A stretch of DNA of 22,600 nucleotides, from NCBI RefSeq assembly GCF_000485595.1, contig NW_014579877.1, positions 1,691 through 24,290 of the forward strand, read 5' to 3'. The first letter of the stretch is position 1; every line of letters begins with the position of its first letter. A program made the translations under genes and the position numbers. This document shows positions 1 through 9,076 of the stretch, piece by piece. The notes beneath the pieces were generated by a model that saw only the letters and a list, made by a program, of their open reading frames with translations, searched no databases and was not told the DNA's origin. This stretch comes from Priapulus caudatus. Lineage: Eukaryota; Priapulida; Priapulimorpha; Priapulimorphida; Priapulidae.

Positions 1-146
1 TTTGAACTGTTTTTTAAACAAAAAATTGTGTTTAAAAAAAAGCTCAGTTTCAGAATTGCTAAAATTGGGATAGATTTGCGTCACGCAATTGGCAAGGTCT
101 TTGGACTCATTGCTGGTACCTGATCAATTATGCTTTTTCATTTATG

Positions 147-564
147 TCATCGTGAAAAGGCCCTCGAAAAAAAATGTCTTTGGAAAAAATGTGGACCTTT
201 TGAAATTTTGGGGGGGTCGTACGACCCTGACGACCCCCCCCCCCTTGCATACACCCATGTATCCCTTCCTATACTCCTAGACTTTGACATGTCTCTCCAC
301 CCTGAGCTAAGCACTGGAAATCTATCTTCTACACTTCTAGATTTTGACCGGTTCTGGTGTCCCGAACTACTACGAAGTGATGTATCCCTATCTACACTCC
401 TAGATTTGGACCAGTCCCTGCTTCCTGAACTACATCTACCAATAGGTGCGGTCTCCCTGCTAACACCCACACTACTCCTGTCCTCTATTCTTTTACTCTC
501 CCCTCTTATCTGTTCTGGCGCTGCATTAACTTTTGTGGTAACACATGGAAGGGATATACCTCTT
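147..564 (-). CDS. Possible SR-repeat exon of the gene at 1060-1249
   Basis: Minus-strand open stretch preceded by a strong splice acceptor (TTTTTAACAG just right of 564). It contains about three serine/arginine-rich repeats built on the 60-63 bp tandem unit. It would lie downstream of the exon at 1060-1249, but a direct splice from that exon (phase 1) enters a frame that stops after about 20 codons; the SR-repeat frame needs phase 2. Either a small exon lies in the 490-bp gap or the open frame is a by-product of the tandem repeat. Its 3' end runs into the G/C hairpin, which is unlikely coding sequence. Confidence 0.3.
210..240. repeat. G/C-run hairpin at a possible MITE end
   Basis: GGGGGGGTCGT (210-220) and ACGACCCCCCC (230-240) form a perfect 11-bp stem around a 9-nt loop. 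The adjoining stretch to about 260, read on the minus strand, runs CATGGGTGTATGCAAGGGGG, which resembles the ends of the G-rich hAT-type MITEs found elsewhere in this window. No matching second end or target duplication was found, so this may be the end of an element that starts left of the window. Confidence 0.5.
260..445. repeat. Three tandem ~60-63 bp units
   Basis: Three imperfect tandem units begin at about 260, 323 and 383. Each starts with a TATCCC- or TATCTT-type motif followed by an ACTCCTAGA/ACTTCTAGA core. Unit length is a multiple of three, so the repeat is open on both strands: the minus strand reads as serine/arginine-rich repeats with a recurring SKSRSV core, the plus strand as LLDFD-type repeats. 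Which strand, if either, is coding is not clear. Confidence 0.75.
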
Positions 565-1059
565 CTGTTAAAAAGCAAATATTGTACGTATGATTTCCCA
601 TGTAGAGTAATGCATTAATGTGATGCATTCTTCGATATATGCAATGGGTGATCACTTTTAAAATTCACATTCTAGTTTCATTGTTAAACTAGTGGAGGAT
701 CAATTATTTTTTCTGCATATTTAATATTATACATAAAATACCAAACCCAATTCTTAACATTTATATATCAAGTAGTAAAACAAATTTGACCGAGGCATTT
801 AGCATCAAACTGATCCAAATCCTCAGCCCTGGATATTATATTTTACACTGGTGTTGGTCTTTTCTTGAATAGCTTGACTAATTAATAAGACTACCAGTAC
901 ACATGCTTCCATATGACAGTAATGAGATTGTCCCTCATAGAAAAAAATCCTTATTTCGGGCACTTGACAGGAAACGATCACTGGTCAACAATTATTGTCA
1001 AGTACAGAAAACATGCTCTAGAGAAAGCACAGTTTGGTTTCTACCATCTGTATACATAC

Positions 1060-1249
1060 CAGACTGTATTTTAATTTTTAAATAAGGAAACATTAACGAT
1101 GAATTCTCAGGCAACTGTTGTGTTTTCATGGCCTTCGTGACTCCATCATTGGGCCAGTATACAAATTTTCCCTTTATCCAACAGGATGGCAACACATCCT
1201 CCATCTCCTTATCATCCTCCAGCCAGACAGCCCTAGCCCAAACAGCCAT
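1060..1249 (-). CDS. First coding exon, W-rich N-terminal domain protein
   Basis: The exon begins with ATG (minus strand, 1249) and ends in a good donor, GTATGTATAC, directly left of 1060: 63 codons plus one base. The peptide starts MAVWARAVWLEDDKEMED and continues with a VLPSCWI motif and a YWPND motif. An acidic stretch, then P..W, then a WP motif is the pattern seen at the N-terminus of many uncharacterised invertebrate proteins, some of them transposon-linked. That comparison is from memory; no function is known. The next exon is uncertain (see the SR-repeat exon). Confidence 0.55.
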
Positions 1250-1460
1250 TTTCTACATGAAACTTAATACAAAAATGTATATTGTAATATTCATGTAACT
1301 GTACTATACAAATTGTTCTACATGCACATGCAAAACATACATGCACATTTGTATTTATTCGACATAACTCGATAAAGTATTTCTCGACAGGTTTCTACAT
1401 TTCTGCCAGCGTGCCATGGTATTGGGGAGGACACACGGTCTCTGACAGCAAAGCACATGG

Positions 1461-3266
1461 TCATGAGCAGGAAGGAGTTGTTGTTTTCCGGTCTGCTTGA
1501 TGGTAGCTGAGCTTGCGACTACAGCCTTCAGTTAGTACAACCTGTAATAGAAGAAAACGTGTGATATAGACCATAAACATTAACAATGACATTAATTCAT
1601 AAATACATGGCAATTTTAAGTATATCAAATAGTGAATGTGTTGCTTTAAAGGTTAATGCAAAAGGTATCTGCATGTAATTTGAATACACGTGTGCATATA
1701 TGTTTAAGCAATTGTTTACCGACACTGTTGTTTATTACCTCCAAACTACTCTTCCACAGTAACAGTTCTTTGTCATGTTCTTTCCCTATGCGGTCAACAT
1801 GACTCCTTGCTGCTCCAACTCCCTGTGATATGCCCATGTGGTTGAGCGTGAGGAACACCTTTTGTGGTGATCCTTGACGCCACATTTCAATTGCAACACT
1901 CTGTTGGACAAAGTTGAATTTCCGCGGGCATTTGTGGAAAAGAGCAATAGCAAGCATTTGCCCTATGTTCCTGTCCAATACAGATTGGACCTCATCGGGA
2001 CGCATGTTTCTGCAAGTAAGAGCATATGTTTTTATGTTATCAACATTTCATGTATATAGGTATTAGTAAAATTAATTAAATAGAAACTCCCAATGAAATC
2101 TGAATGAGTACGAAACAGTAAGACGTGTAATGCATGCCCCAAAGAACATTATACATAGGTCTTGCCATGGTATGATAGAGAGACGGGGTGTTTGAAAAGC
2201 ATGGCTAGGGCCTTGTGCATACATACAACATGTATAATAGAATGGCAATACTGCAATTTGTTTCGAATCTTTTTGAGTAATGACAGATTAACAATTAGCA
2301 ATATATATTACATTTACAGCATATAAATAGGATTAACCTTTTGTTGCCTTTCCGACCTTTAGACACCCGCATCCTCACTTGCTTTGCCAATGGCAAGGTG
2401 GCGTTGAAGCATGCAACAGTAGTAGGCATGCATTCCCTGACCTCGCCAATAGCGGAGGACCATGAGAAATTAGACAGTTTCTGCTCGAGCATTCTTGCTG
2501 AACAGCAAACCATTCTCCCTTTGCATGGTCTGGAACTGAATAACGTATGAAGGTCTATGAGGTCATGATTATATAACATAAAGTAGCAATCCATGTATAC
2601 AGTTTATCTAGACTTCATCAGAAAAATAGCCACTAGACATAGGGATCTGGTGTCGGACGAATAACCACGGTGTCAACGTAAAGCGTACCTCTTTCTTTAT
2701 GAGTTGGCAAGCAACTTCTATCAGCGCCTTCTTCGCTGCTGTTGAATGGTTTACTAAGGTGGCGAAGCCATCCTTGTAGTGGAAGATGGAAAAATACCAC
2801 GCCGCCTGTTCTACATACGATTTCTCTGACTCTTTCGTGCTCGAAAATCCGCTGTCGTTGCTATGAGATGCTGTATTTGAGGATGAGAGTGGTGACACTA
2901 TTGGTGATGGAGGTTGAAATACCGGTGGTGATCTTGATTGAGGTGTTGATGAATTTGCTTGCCGTTTGGAAGGTCGCGTCGGAGTGATTAGACTGTCGTC
3001 TGGCTGTTTATCTTTAATGGGAGTAGCTGCAAAAGAGTCTCTATCCCGCCAAGTTCTTTTGTCTGCCTTGGTTTTATGTTTTGCAACACGTAGAAGCTTT
3101 GCGTGTCAAGCAGTACAAACGACATTTCCTGGCAAAAAGTATTTCCTATGTGAAGTTTGAAAAACTTTTCCGAAAGTACGAGGGGTTGTTACAGACAACA
3201 CAGAGACTCTTTTAAATCCTCGTGTTTTTTTTCAAAAATAGAGTCACAAACGACACACGTTGCCAT
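1461..3266 (-). pseudogene. Broken multi-exon gene of an uncharacterised marine-invertebrate family
   Basis: Minus-strand exons, 5' to 3': about 3266-2689 (donor GTACGC), 2535-2338 (acceptor TTATTCAG, donor GTTAAT), 2009-1739 (acceptor CTTACTTGCAG, donor GTAATA) and 1541-1461 (acceptor TTCTATTACAG, ending in TGA). The last two junctions keep the frame. The first part opens with a Cys-rich segment (MATCVVCDSIF, later a VVCTA-type motif) followed by a low-complexity S/P/T linker. Exon 3 has an NFVQQ motif and a QKVFLTLNHMGISQG motif; from memory this resembles the region before DUF6589 in cnidarian, amphioxus and echinoderm proteins. Damage: a frameshift near 3190, an in-frame TGA in the Cys-rich domain near 3110, and a first-to-second exon junction that does not hold phase. 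The final exon adds only 26 codons, so any DUF6589 part is missing. Host gene or transposon protein is unresolved. Confidence 0.5.
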
Positions 3267-3370
3267 CGGTGTAAAACGTAGATTTTAGATACGTAGATAA
3301 ACACAACAATTCAAATCGGTGTAAAACGTAGCTTTAGATACGTAGGCCTACGTAGTCGTAGATAGACACA
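3263..3370. repeat. Imperfect direct duplication upstream of the broken gene
   Basis: ATCGGTGTAAAACGTAG occurs at about 3266 and again at about 3316, each followed by a TTTAGATACGTAG motif and then by GATAAACACA or GATAGACACA. The duplication lies immediately upstream of the ATG at 3264-3266 of the minus-strand gene, so it duplicates what would be its 5' UTR or proximal promoter. Confidence 0.75.
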
Positions 3371-3495
3371 AAAATGCAAATAATCACCGAATAAAATTGT
3401 GCAAGATGACATGCAGACACAGGTGACGAAATTAAGAATCTCTCTCTTTGTAAGCACAGCTGGTTGAATGGTTGAATGAACGAATGCAGTATCAG

Positions 3496-3545
3496 AAATT
3501 GAATTTGCGTGCGAACGTGGAAATTGAATTTGCGTGCGAACGTGG
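3496..3545. repeat. Exact 25-bp tandem duplication
   Basis: A 25-bp unit starting AAATTGAATTTGCGTG is present twice without a mismatch (3496-3520 and 3521-3545). The lack of differences suggests a recent slippage event. No gene is apparent around it. Confidence 0.9.
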
Positions 3546-3559
3546 ATTTTCATGAGCGC

Positions 3560-3827
3560 CATCGCGCAGCTATTGTGTATTGATTAATTAATTGTATTAC
3601 GTTGAAGTTGTGTACTTATGTTGCACTTATTACCATCACCACTATATTACAACATTTATGTTTGTTTATATAAATTAATTATAATACATTGATGTTGCGT
3701 ACTTATGTTGTACTTATGTTGTTTGCTAGTCATTAAGTATTGCGTACGCTAGTTGCGTACGCTATTTCATTTTTGTTCCGTGTGGTTCCGTTGCGGGTTT
3801 TCAGTGCCTCAGTTGTTGAGCATGTGC
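3560..3827. other. Non-coding flank left of the BEL element
   Basis: AT-rich DNA with several related short motifs (GTACTTATGTTG, TTGCGTACGCTA) repeated at irregular spacing. No gene was recognised. Its last bases, TGTGC (3823-3827), form the left copy of the BEL target duplication. Confidence 0.5.
3823..3827. repeat. BEL target-site duplication, left copy
   Basis: TGTGC directly left of the element pairs with TGCGC (9072-9076) directly right of it. Five bp is the usual BEL/Pao duplication length. The single difference is C to T within a CpG, consistent with later decay. Confidence 0.65.
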
Positions 3828-4395
3828 TGTTCAGAAAACTCTAACACAGATGGCAGGTGTACACAGAAACGTCTTTCTTTTAATGTTCTAGGCATAACCA
3901 GGGGCGTAGCTACGGGGGGGCCTGGGGGGGCACGTGCCCCCCACAAAGTTTCTGTGCCCCCCAGTTGCCCCCCACTGAAAATTCATGCTTGATAAAAAAA
4001 AATTGAATTAAAAACAATGCTGTTAGAACAGTATAATACAAAGAAAAGTTATATATTGTGCCCCCCCCCACAAAAATGTAAGGCCCCCAGTGCCCCCCAG
4101 CTGAAAAAATCCTAGCTACGCCACTGGGCATAACCACATACATCGACACAAGCCTTTCCAGTAACTTACTATTATATCAACTGCGTATAGAGTACTTATG
4201 CAGTAAACAGCGTACACAGTATACACGTAGTTTAGAGTGCTTCACCAGCACTCTCAAATGTACAACTGACTTGCTGACAATCGAGAAACGCCAGCTAACG
4301 TTTGAGATCAACGGCGAAGCCGAAACCTACCGGCTAGCTGGCTGAGTCAAGTATAGTGCTCAACTTTTGTTTAGTACAGTAGTCAATCTTTAACA
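3828..4395 (-). repeat. BEL 3' LTR, interrupted by a MITE
   Basis: Starts TGTTCAGAAAAC and ends TTTAACA on the plus strand. Without the MITE and its duplicated target (236 bp) it is 332 bp, and the difference from the other LTR is an 8-bp insertion (GACTTGCT-type duplication near 4267). Six substitutions separate the two LTRs. Being downstream in the transcription direction of gag, it is the 3' LTR. Confidence 0.92.
3899..4126. mobile_element. hAT-type MITE with perfect 8-bp duplication
   Basis: The intact LTR at 8748-9071 shows the empty site, so the boundaries are exact. The 228-bp insert begins CAGGGGCGTAGCTACG and ends TAGCTACGCCACTG, giving terminal inverted repeats of about 14-16 bp with mismatches. 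It is flanked by GGCATAAC on both sides (3891-3898 and 4127-4134). CA(G)...TG ends with an 8-bp duplication are the hAT signature. The inside is G/C-run-rich and non-coding, so it moved with a transposase supplied in trans, after the BEL insertion. Confidence 0.93.
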
Positions 4396-4405
4396 CACTC
4401 CCCCC
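4396..4405 (-). other. BEL polypurine tract
   Basis: On the minus strand GGGGGGAGTG directly precedes the 3' LTR, the expected place for the plus-strand DNA primer of an LTR retrotransposon. Confidence 0.75.
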
Positions 4406-4948
4406 GTTGAGACCTCAAAATGAGACTCAGCTTAAATGTAAATGAAACACGTAACTGTACGCCAATATATCATGAAACCTTACACGTATCAAATCAATAC
4501 TAAAGAAACTTAGGATTCCGGCTTTCGCAAGAATATCTGATATCTCAGTAACTACCGCTATTAGTCAAATTAATTCGTGAAACGCTCCGCCCTAACGTCA
4601 ACATCACCCCAACATACGAAACATACGACAGGATCTCAATGATTACATTTCCTACAATTATACAAATAACAGATGAAAGTGCGACCCACTAGCTATGCGA
4701 TGGGGCCGACCCACTAGCTAGCTAGCTTCCAAGGCACGTCAAATACAAGTACATTTCCCCGTATACCAATGTTTTATAGTGATTACATAATATGATTATT
4801 AGGATAACCAAGTATTCAGTTAAGCTCCTTCCCTCTTGTTGAGCTGTTGAAATCACTGGGCGTTGACTTGTATTGGTGCCTAACTAACACACGGTGGTGT
4901 TACACCAGCTAGCACACCTGGGGCAGAGCACGTCGTTCACCCCACGAC
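4406..4948 (-). other. BEL 3' untranslated internal region
   Basis: Between the stop of the last coding remnant and the purine tract. No coding potential was recognised. It holds a short tandem duplication (CGACCCACTAGCTA-type, about 4682-4720). Confidence 0.6.
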
Positions 4949-5206
4949 CTATAGGTTTAACCTTTCCACAGGTTTCACCCTTCGCCCAGAACGAGTGCGC
5001 ACAGGTTCTGCAGTGACCACTCGGTCAGCAGTTTGACCTGCCGGATTCTTAACACTCAACTCCCCCTGTCCAATATGTGGGATGATTTCAGATAGCTCAG
5101 GAACCTTATTAACTATCTCTAGGTCATGCAATCGCTGAATTGAGCGTTGCAAGGAGCCCTTAGCTGTACGGAGTGTCACCGATCGAAACAGCCCATCCTT
5201 GCCGGC
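4949..5206 (-). pseudogene. BEL DUF5641 remnant (integrase C-terminal region)
   Basis: Minus-strand remnant with a GKDGL-type motif (in a shifted frame near 5190), then VTLRTAKGSLQRSIQRL, typical of the DUF5641 domain that follows integrase in BEL/Pao polyproteins. It ends at a stop at 4949. The N-terminal part of the domain is absent because it is joined to an integrase-linker remnant by a deletion near 5205. Confidence 0.8.
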
Positions 5207-5545
5207 CTATCACTCTAAGCAGTCAACCCAACTTTCATCACCAATGAAAGGGGCCAGTTTAGCTATCGGAGATGACCTAGCTATGGGTCTACCTCGTCTT
5301 AGGGATTCTAACTCTAAATGATACATATCCCATTGACATTGGTGATTTATCTGCTGTTTTTGGTGGCTGCCAGCTCATCTCTAGAAGATCCCCAGACCTT
5401 CTATGATTCTTATACACCCTTCCATTATAATAAAGCGAAGGACCCATCCGTGACACGAATTGCCTTGGAAATTGACGCTCCAACGTTCAACCTCAGCAGC
5501 GGAGAGGGCTGTGAGGTTGCCTTGCGGTCAGCATTACGACCCTCT
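5207..5545 (-). pseudogene. BEL RNase H-to-integrase linker remnant
   Basis: The minus strand carries an ESLRRGRPIARSS motif followed by SPIAKLAPFIGDE near 5220-5310, the pattern that in BEL/Pao leads into the H2C2 zinc-binding integrase domain (usually followed by an RVGGRL motif). Here it stops after GDE and meets the DUF5641 remnant. No HHCC zinc finger and no integrase D,D-35-E core is present; the available length is also too short for them. Confidence 0.65.
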
Positions 5546-5548
5546 CAT

Positions 5549-6290
5549 CTAAATGGTGGTTCTTCCACTGCCTGACTGCACTCGATAGGGCCCACAGAAC
5601 TCTTCTTTGGGTCGACTCAACCAATGTGGTCCAGCTAACCACAGGTCAGAGGACACAAGCTCTGCATACAATCCTCGGGTAGTTAGATCTGCAGGATTCA
5701 GCTTGCCAGGGCAGTAGAACCAACGGGAAGGATCAGTAATATCCTGTATTTCCAACACTTTATTTGCCACGAATTGCTTCCATTCTTATGGTCTCCTTGA
5801 ATCCATGCCAACGCCACCATGAGTGCTTGTCCAGCAACTGTATGCTACATTGTTGGGCAGCCTCAAAGCCGTCTGACAAAACGCTCAGGCAGGAGCTAGC
5901 CCAGGCAGCCGCAGACAAGACAAGGTGGAAGGCAGACCTTCTTTAGAGGAGCAACCCTGGGCCCTTGACATAACTAACGACGTTTCAAAAGGTTCCCTGA
6001 GGAGTTGGTGTCCGTATGACACCACTGCTCCATATCCACACTCAGAGGCATCCCAAAGACGTGAAGCTCTATTTTCTCTGTGGCTCTTCCATGCAACCTG
6101 TGCGTAGCACCGGGGAATCCGCCACTCACATAGCAGTTTGAGACCTGCCAGCCAACGAGAAAATCTCGAGTTGACCACACTCTGATACCTCCATCCCACT
6201 GCAAGGCCCATCTGCCACAACTCTTGAAAATATACACTGCCATCATTGAGAGAATGGCATGAGGAACCCCAGTGGGTCGAAAAGCCTAGC
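5549..6290 (-). pseudogene. BEL Peptidase_A17/RNase H region, frameshifted
   Basis: Minus-strand remnant of the region after reverse transcriptase. Recognisable from right to left: an FDPLGFL motif near 6270, LWQMGL near 6215, WRIPRCY near 6110, an LWDASECGYGAV motif near 6050 (RNase H-like DAS..GYGA), and finally KLNPADLTTRGL near 5690 with a following W.GP.WL motif. The LNPADLTTRG signature is diagnostic for BEL/Pao. At least one frameshift lies near 6245 and others between 5770 and 5950. Confidence 0.85.
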
Positions 6291-6499
6291 GATACAGCTC
6301 AGGACCAATGCGCTTAGTGATCACCAGATTAGGCGGCACCTCTACTTCCCCCCTAAAGGAGAAAGCATCATCTTGCGACAACCAACTCACTCTAAGTATT
6401 TTACGGGATCCAGCTCTGGTGGATGTGCTTTTCGAGCGACTTGCTCCACATTTCAGTAACTACCCCGACTGATCCCCACTTCTGCAAGAACCATCCCTG

Positions 6500-7480
6500 C
6501 CTTCTGCATGACAGCTTGGGCCTCAGTGAACATGGCCTAGGCCTCTTCCACGCTGTCTGCACCTGATAGCCAATCATCAACGTAAAGATTCCTCTTTGAG
6601 CTCCTCAATCACGGGGCGTAAGAGGGCAAGCGAGCGAGATGAGGCAATGGTGGCATTCAGCAGGAAGGGACTACTGTTAATTCCAAAAGTAAACCCGGCG
6701 CGAAACGCCATTTGTCCGAACAGAATTACCATCATCCCAAGAAATCGCGTGAACATCTCGAACTTCCCTACCTATTGCACCTGTAAGAAGGCCTTTTGTG
6801 ATATCCGCTGTCAAAGCCACAGGCCAACGTCGGTAACGCACTAGGACTTCTACTAACTCGGTAGTCAATGATGGTCAGTCTCGAGCACGCGTCGTGAGGG
6901 ACACCCATTAGAGCGCCTTTGCCTGATGCATCAAAAACAGGACGAACCTTTGTTGATGTACGGCTTTCTTTCACGCGACGCGGTCTATGCAGGCAAGATA
7001 GAAAATGGGCCATGGCACACTCACTTCATGCTTAGGGATCTCTTTAATTACCCCATTCTCTTCCATCTCATGCAGGGCGCCTCTATACCTATCAGCTAAT
7101 GAGCTATCTCGACTCAACTTACGGGATAAACCTTGTAGACGAGCTTCTGCCTGTCTCTCATTATTCAGTAACTTGGGTAGGCTTGCGGGCTCCTTCCATG
7201 GGAGGGCAACCTCATATCGACCATCTACGAACGTGATCGTCTCATTGAAAGTCTCCAAGACCCGATCCGGTAGCCCCTTTTCTCCCTCAAATATACCTAT
7301 TGACTCTAGCTCCCAGAAGTTGCGAAGAGCAGGCTCTAAATCATTCCCAACGCATAATAGCGAGAGTGTTTCCAACTGGACACCCACTCCCGCTTGTCTA
7401 CCAGATAAGACCCAACCAAATAAGGTCTCGAGCAGGACTGGACCTTCAGGCAAACGTTTCATCCCGTCTTTCACAAGGTC
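6500..7480 (-). pseudogene. BEL reverse transcriptase, frameshifted
   Basis: From 5' to 3' on the minus strand: FWELESIGI near 7310, the VRPVFDASGKG motif near 6930 (first catalytic region), VALTADITK near 6800 (palm aspartate), an FGIN motif near 6690, and YVDD at 6573-6584, the polymerase active site, followed by WLSGADSVEEA. These sit in different frames, with shifts near 7000, 6890, 6790 and 6620, so no intact polymerase is encoded. The YVDDWLSG form is typical of BEL/Pao. Confidence 0.9.
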
Positions 7481-7678
7481 CCAGTAGTGATCCATGCCTA
7501 TTAGGATATCAACCGAGGCCTCCTCGCCACCTGAATAGATGTCCGCAAGGGGTAAATCGCACGACTTGACTAGTGAATTTAGGTTCTTCATCAGAGGTTG
7601 TCTGTAGAGCGGAAGCAGATGGCACCCTTGCATTCCTCCTCCTTTCTGACGTCGAGTTAGGCAGCAGATTCCTTTCAA
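7440..7678 (-). pseudogene. BEL protease C-terminal half (DUF1758-like)
   Basis: The minus strand reads VDILIGMDHYWDLV near 7490-7530 and then LLETLFGWVLSGR, the C-terminal signature of the BEL/Pao aspartic protease and its junction to reverse transcriptase. The N-terminal half with the DTG active site is missing; upstream there is only about 100 bp before the end of gag. The open frame continues without interruption into the start of the reverse transcriptase. Confidence 0.8.
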
Positions 7679-7787
7679 GCAGAGTGGGAGACAGCCTCTG
7701 ACCTCTCACGCAGCTCGACTTCCGTCTTTAAGAAGAGGAGGAGTTGTTGTAAGTCGCACTCCTTTCCTTCGCTGCATCGTGCCCACT

Positions 7788-8582
7788 CTAGTCGAACATG
7801 CGGGGTAGCCTTGAGAGAACGACAGCTGTGAGGAGAACTCCATATTTCTCTCCTGGAATTTCGAGCGCCTCCAATCCCCTCACATGTATCAATGGCTTAT
7901 CTTGCAGCTTCCTACGCGACTCAGTACATGAGCCTGTGTTTGTCATAGACAGTGACAACAGCGCTTGCATGTGGGCATTAAGAAGCAGCGCTCGTCTGCC
8001 AAACCTTTCCTTAAGGAGCAGGCACGCCGTTGCGTAATTGGCATTGGTGAGGGTCAAACCATGTATAGTCGACCTTGCCTCTCCTGTGACGAGAGACTTG
8101 AGGTAGGTAAACTTACTTACATCAGGTAGCTCCGATGCATCTACACATGCTGCAAACTCGTCCCAGAATGCTTGCCATTCTAGAGCATCACCATGAAACT
8201 TGGGCAGCTCTGGGCGAGGCAACTTCACATTTGCAAGGGAACTAGCACTGTGGTGACTGGAAGCAGCATCATTATTGTTGCAGGCCTGTTCACCTAGCTT
8301 CTGTAGCACGCGGCTAGCCGCTTGCCGCAGTGGTCGCACAGACTGGTAGAATGCTTCAGCTGCATCCAAGTCAGCATCTAGCTCCTCGTCTGGAATATCG
8401 AGTTCCCACTCTGTCTGTGCAGCGTTCAGCGTAGCCATACGCCTGTCATAGTTCTCTATGGCATCATTCCATATAACTGCGTCTATCTCTTTCTTCTCGA
8501 GCAGCACATCTATTGCACGTGTGGCTCTCGTTACCCAACCTTGTGCAGCCGCCCTCTTACGCTTCAAAGCAGTGACTGACAT
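7788..8582 (-). CDS. gag: BEL gag (DUF1759), truncated by frameshift
   Basis: 264-codon open frame starting at ATG 8582, about 145 bp downstream of the primer binding site. Residues 1-110 include charged helical and acidic segments; the DUF1759 core follows, with LPRPELPKFHGDALEWQAFW near residue 122 and a FTYLKSLVTGEA motif. DUF1759 is the capsid-like part of BEL/Pao Gag. The frame ends at the stop near 7788, but the neighbouring frame continues with a VRLEWAR motif and a TEVELRER motif as expected for intact Gag, so this end is a frameshift. The usual CCHC zinc knuckles after this point are not found. Confidence 0.88.
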   Translation of the reverse strand: MSVTALKRKRAAAQGWVTRATRAIDVLLEKKEIDAVIWNDAIENYDRRMATLNAAQTEWELDIPDEELDADLDAAEAFYQSVRPLRQAASRVLQKLGEQACNNNDAASSHHSASSLANVKLPRPELPKFHGDALEWQAFWDEFAACVDASELPDVSKFTYLKSLVTGEARSTIHGLTLTNANYATACLLLKERFGRRALLLNAHMQALLSLSMTNTGSCTESRRKLQDKPLIHVRGLEALEIPGEKYGVLLTAVVLSRLPRMFD

Positions 8583-8727
8583 AATGTTATGGTAACTTTA
8601 CAGTATCAAAAGTAAACTCTGGGAGAGCTCCTGTCTAGACGGCGGACTGAAACACCGTCATATACCTGTTCAAACAGTCCGCTCTGTGCCTGCCCCTTCA
8701 GTATACATACATGCACGCACAGAAATT

Positions 8728-8744
8728 CCCGGGTTTCGGTACCA
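8728..8744 (-). promoter_or_regulatory. BEL primer binding site
   Basis: On the minus strand, three bases after the 5' LTR, TGGTACCGAAACCCGGG is complementary to a tRNA 3' end; the plus strand reads CCCGGGTTTCGGTACCA with the terminal CCA. The tRNA was not identified with confidence (a leucine tRNA is a loose possibility because of the GGTACCA end). Confidence 0.75.
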
Positions 8745-8747
8745 AAT

Positions 8748-9071
8748 TGTTCAGAAAACTCTAACACAGATTGCAGGTGTACACAGAAACGTCTTTCTTT
8801 TAATGCTCTAGGCATAACCACATACATCGACACAAGCCTTTCCAGTAACTTACTATTATATCAACTGCGTATAGAGTACTTATGCAGTAAACAGCGTACA
8901 CAGTATACATGTAGTTTACAGTGCTTCACCAGCACTCTCAGATGTACAACTGACAATCGAGAAACGCCAGCTAACGTTTGAGATCAACGGCGAAGCCGAA
9001 ACCTACCGGCTAGCTGGCTGAGTCAAGTACAGTGCTCAACTTTTGTTTAGTACAGTAGTCAATCTTTAACA
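8748..9071 (-). repeat. BEL 5' LTR
   Basis: 324 bp, TGTTCAG...TTTAACA on the plus strand, uninterrupted. It should hold the element's promoter for minus-strand transcription. It preserves the empty MITE site (GGCATAACCACATAC near 8811-8825), which dates the MITE in the other LTR as later than the BEL insertion. Confidence 0.92.
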
Positions 9072-9076
9072 TGCGC
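9072..9076. repeat. BEL target-site duplication, right copy
   Basis: TGCGC follows the right LTR and matches TGTGC at 3823-3827 except for one C/T change. The empty site would have read roughly GAGCATGCGCATTG, a near-palindromic NRF1-like sequence. Confidence 0.65.

Larger units (their letters stand above)
3828..9071 (-). mobile_element. BEL/Pao LTR retrotransposon, internally deleted
   Basis: Complete element with transcription on the minus strand. It is bounded by two TG...CA LTRs (3828-4395 and 8748-9071) and has a primer binding site next to the right LTR and a purine tract next to the left one. Domain order on the minus strand is the BEL/Pao order: gag with DUF1759, DUF1758-type protease, reverse transcriptase, Peptidase_A17/RNase H region, integrase linker, DUF5641. 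The internal region is only 4,352 bp; the gag zinc knuckles, the protease active-site half and the integrase catalytic core are not found, and the reading frame is broken several times. It cannot encode a full set of proteins. LTR divergence is low (6 substitutions in 324 bp plus one 8-bp indel), so insertion was relatively recent. Confidence 0.93.

Noticed and set aside
7005-7569. Plus-strand open frames opposite the BEL protease and reverse transcriptase
   Set aside because: Antisense shadows; the minus strand carries recognisable BEL motifs over the same bases.
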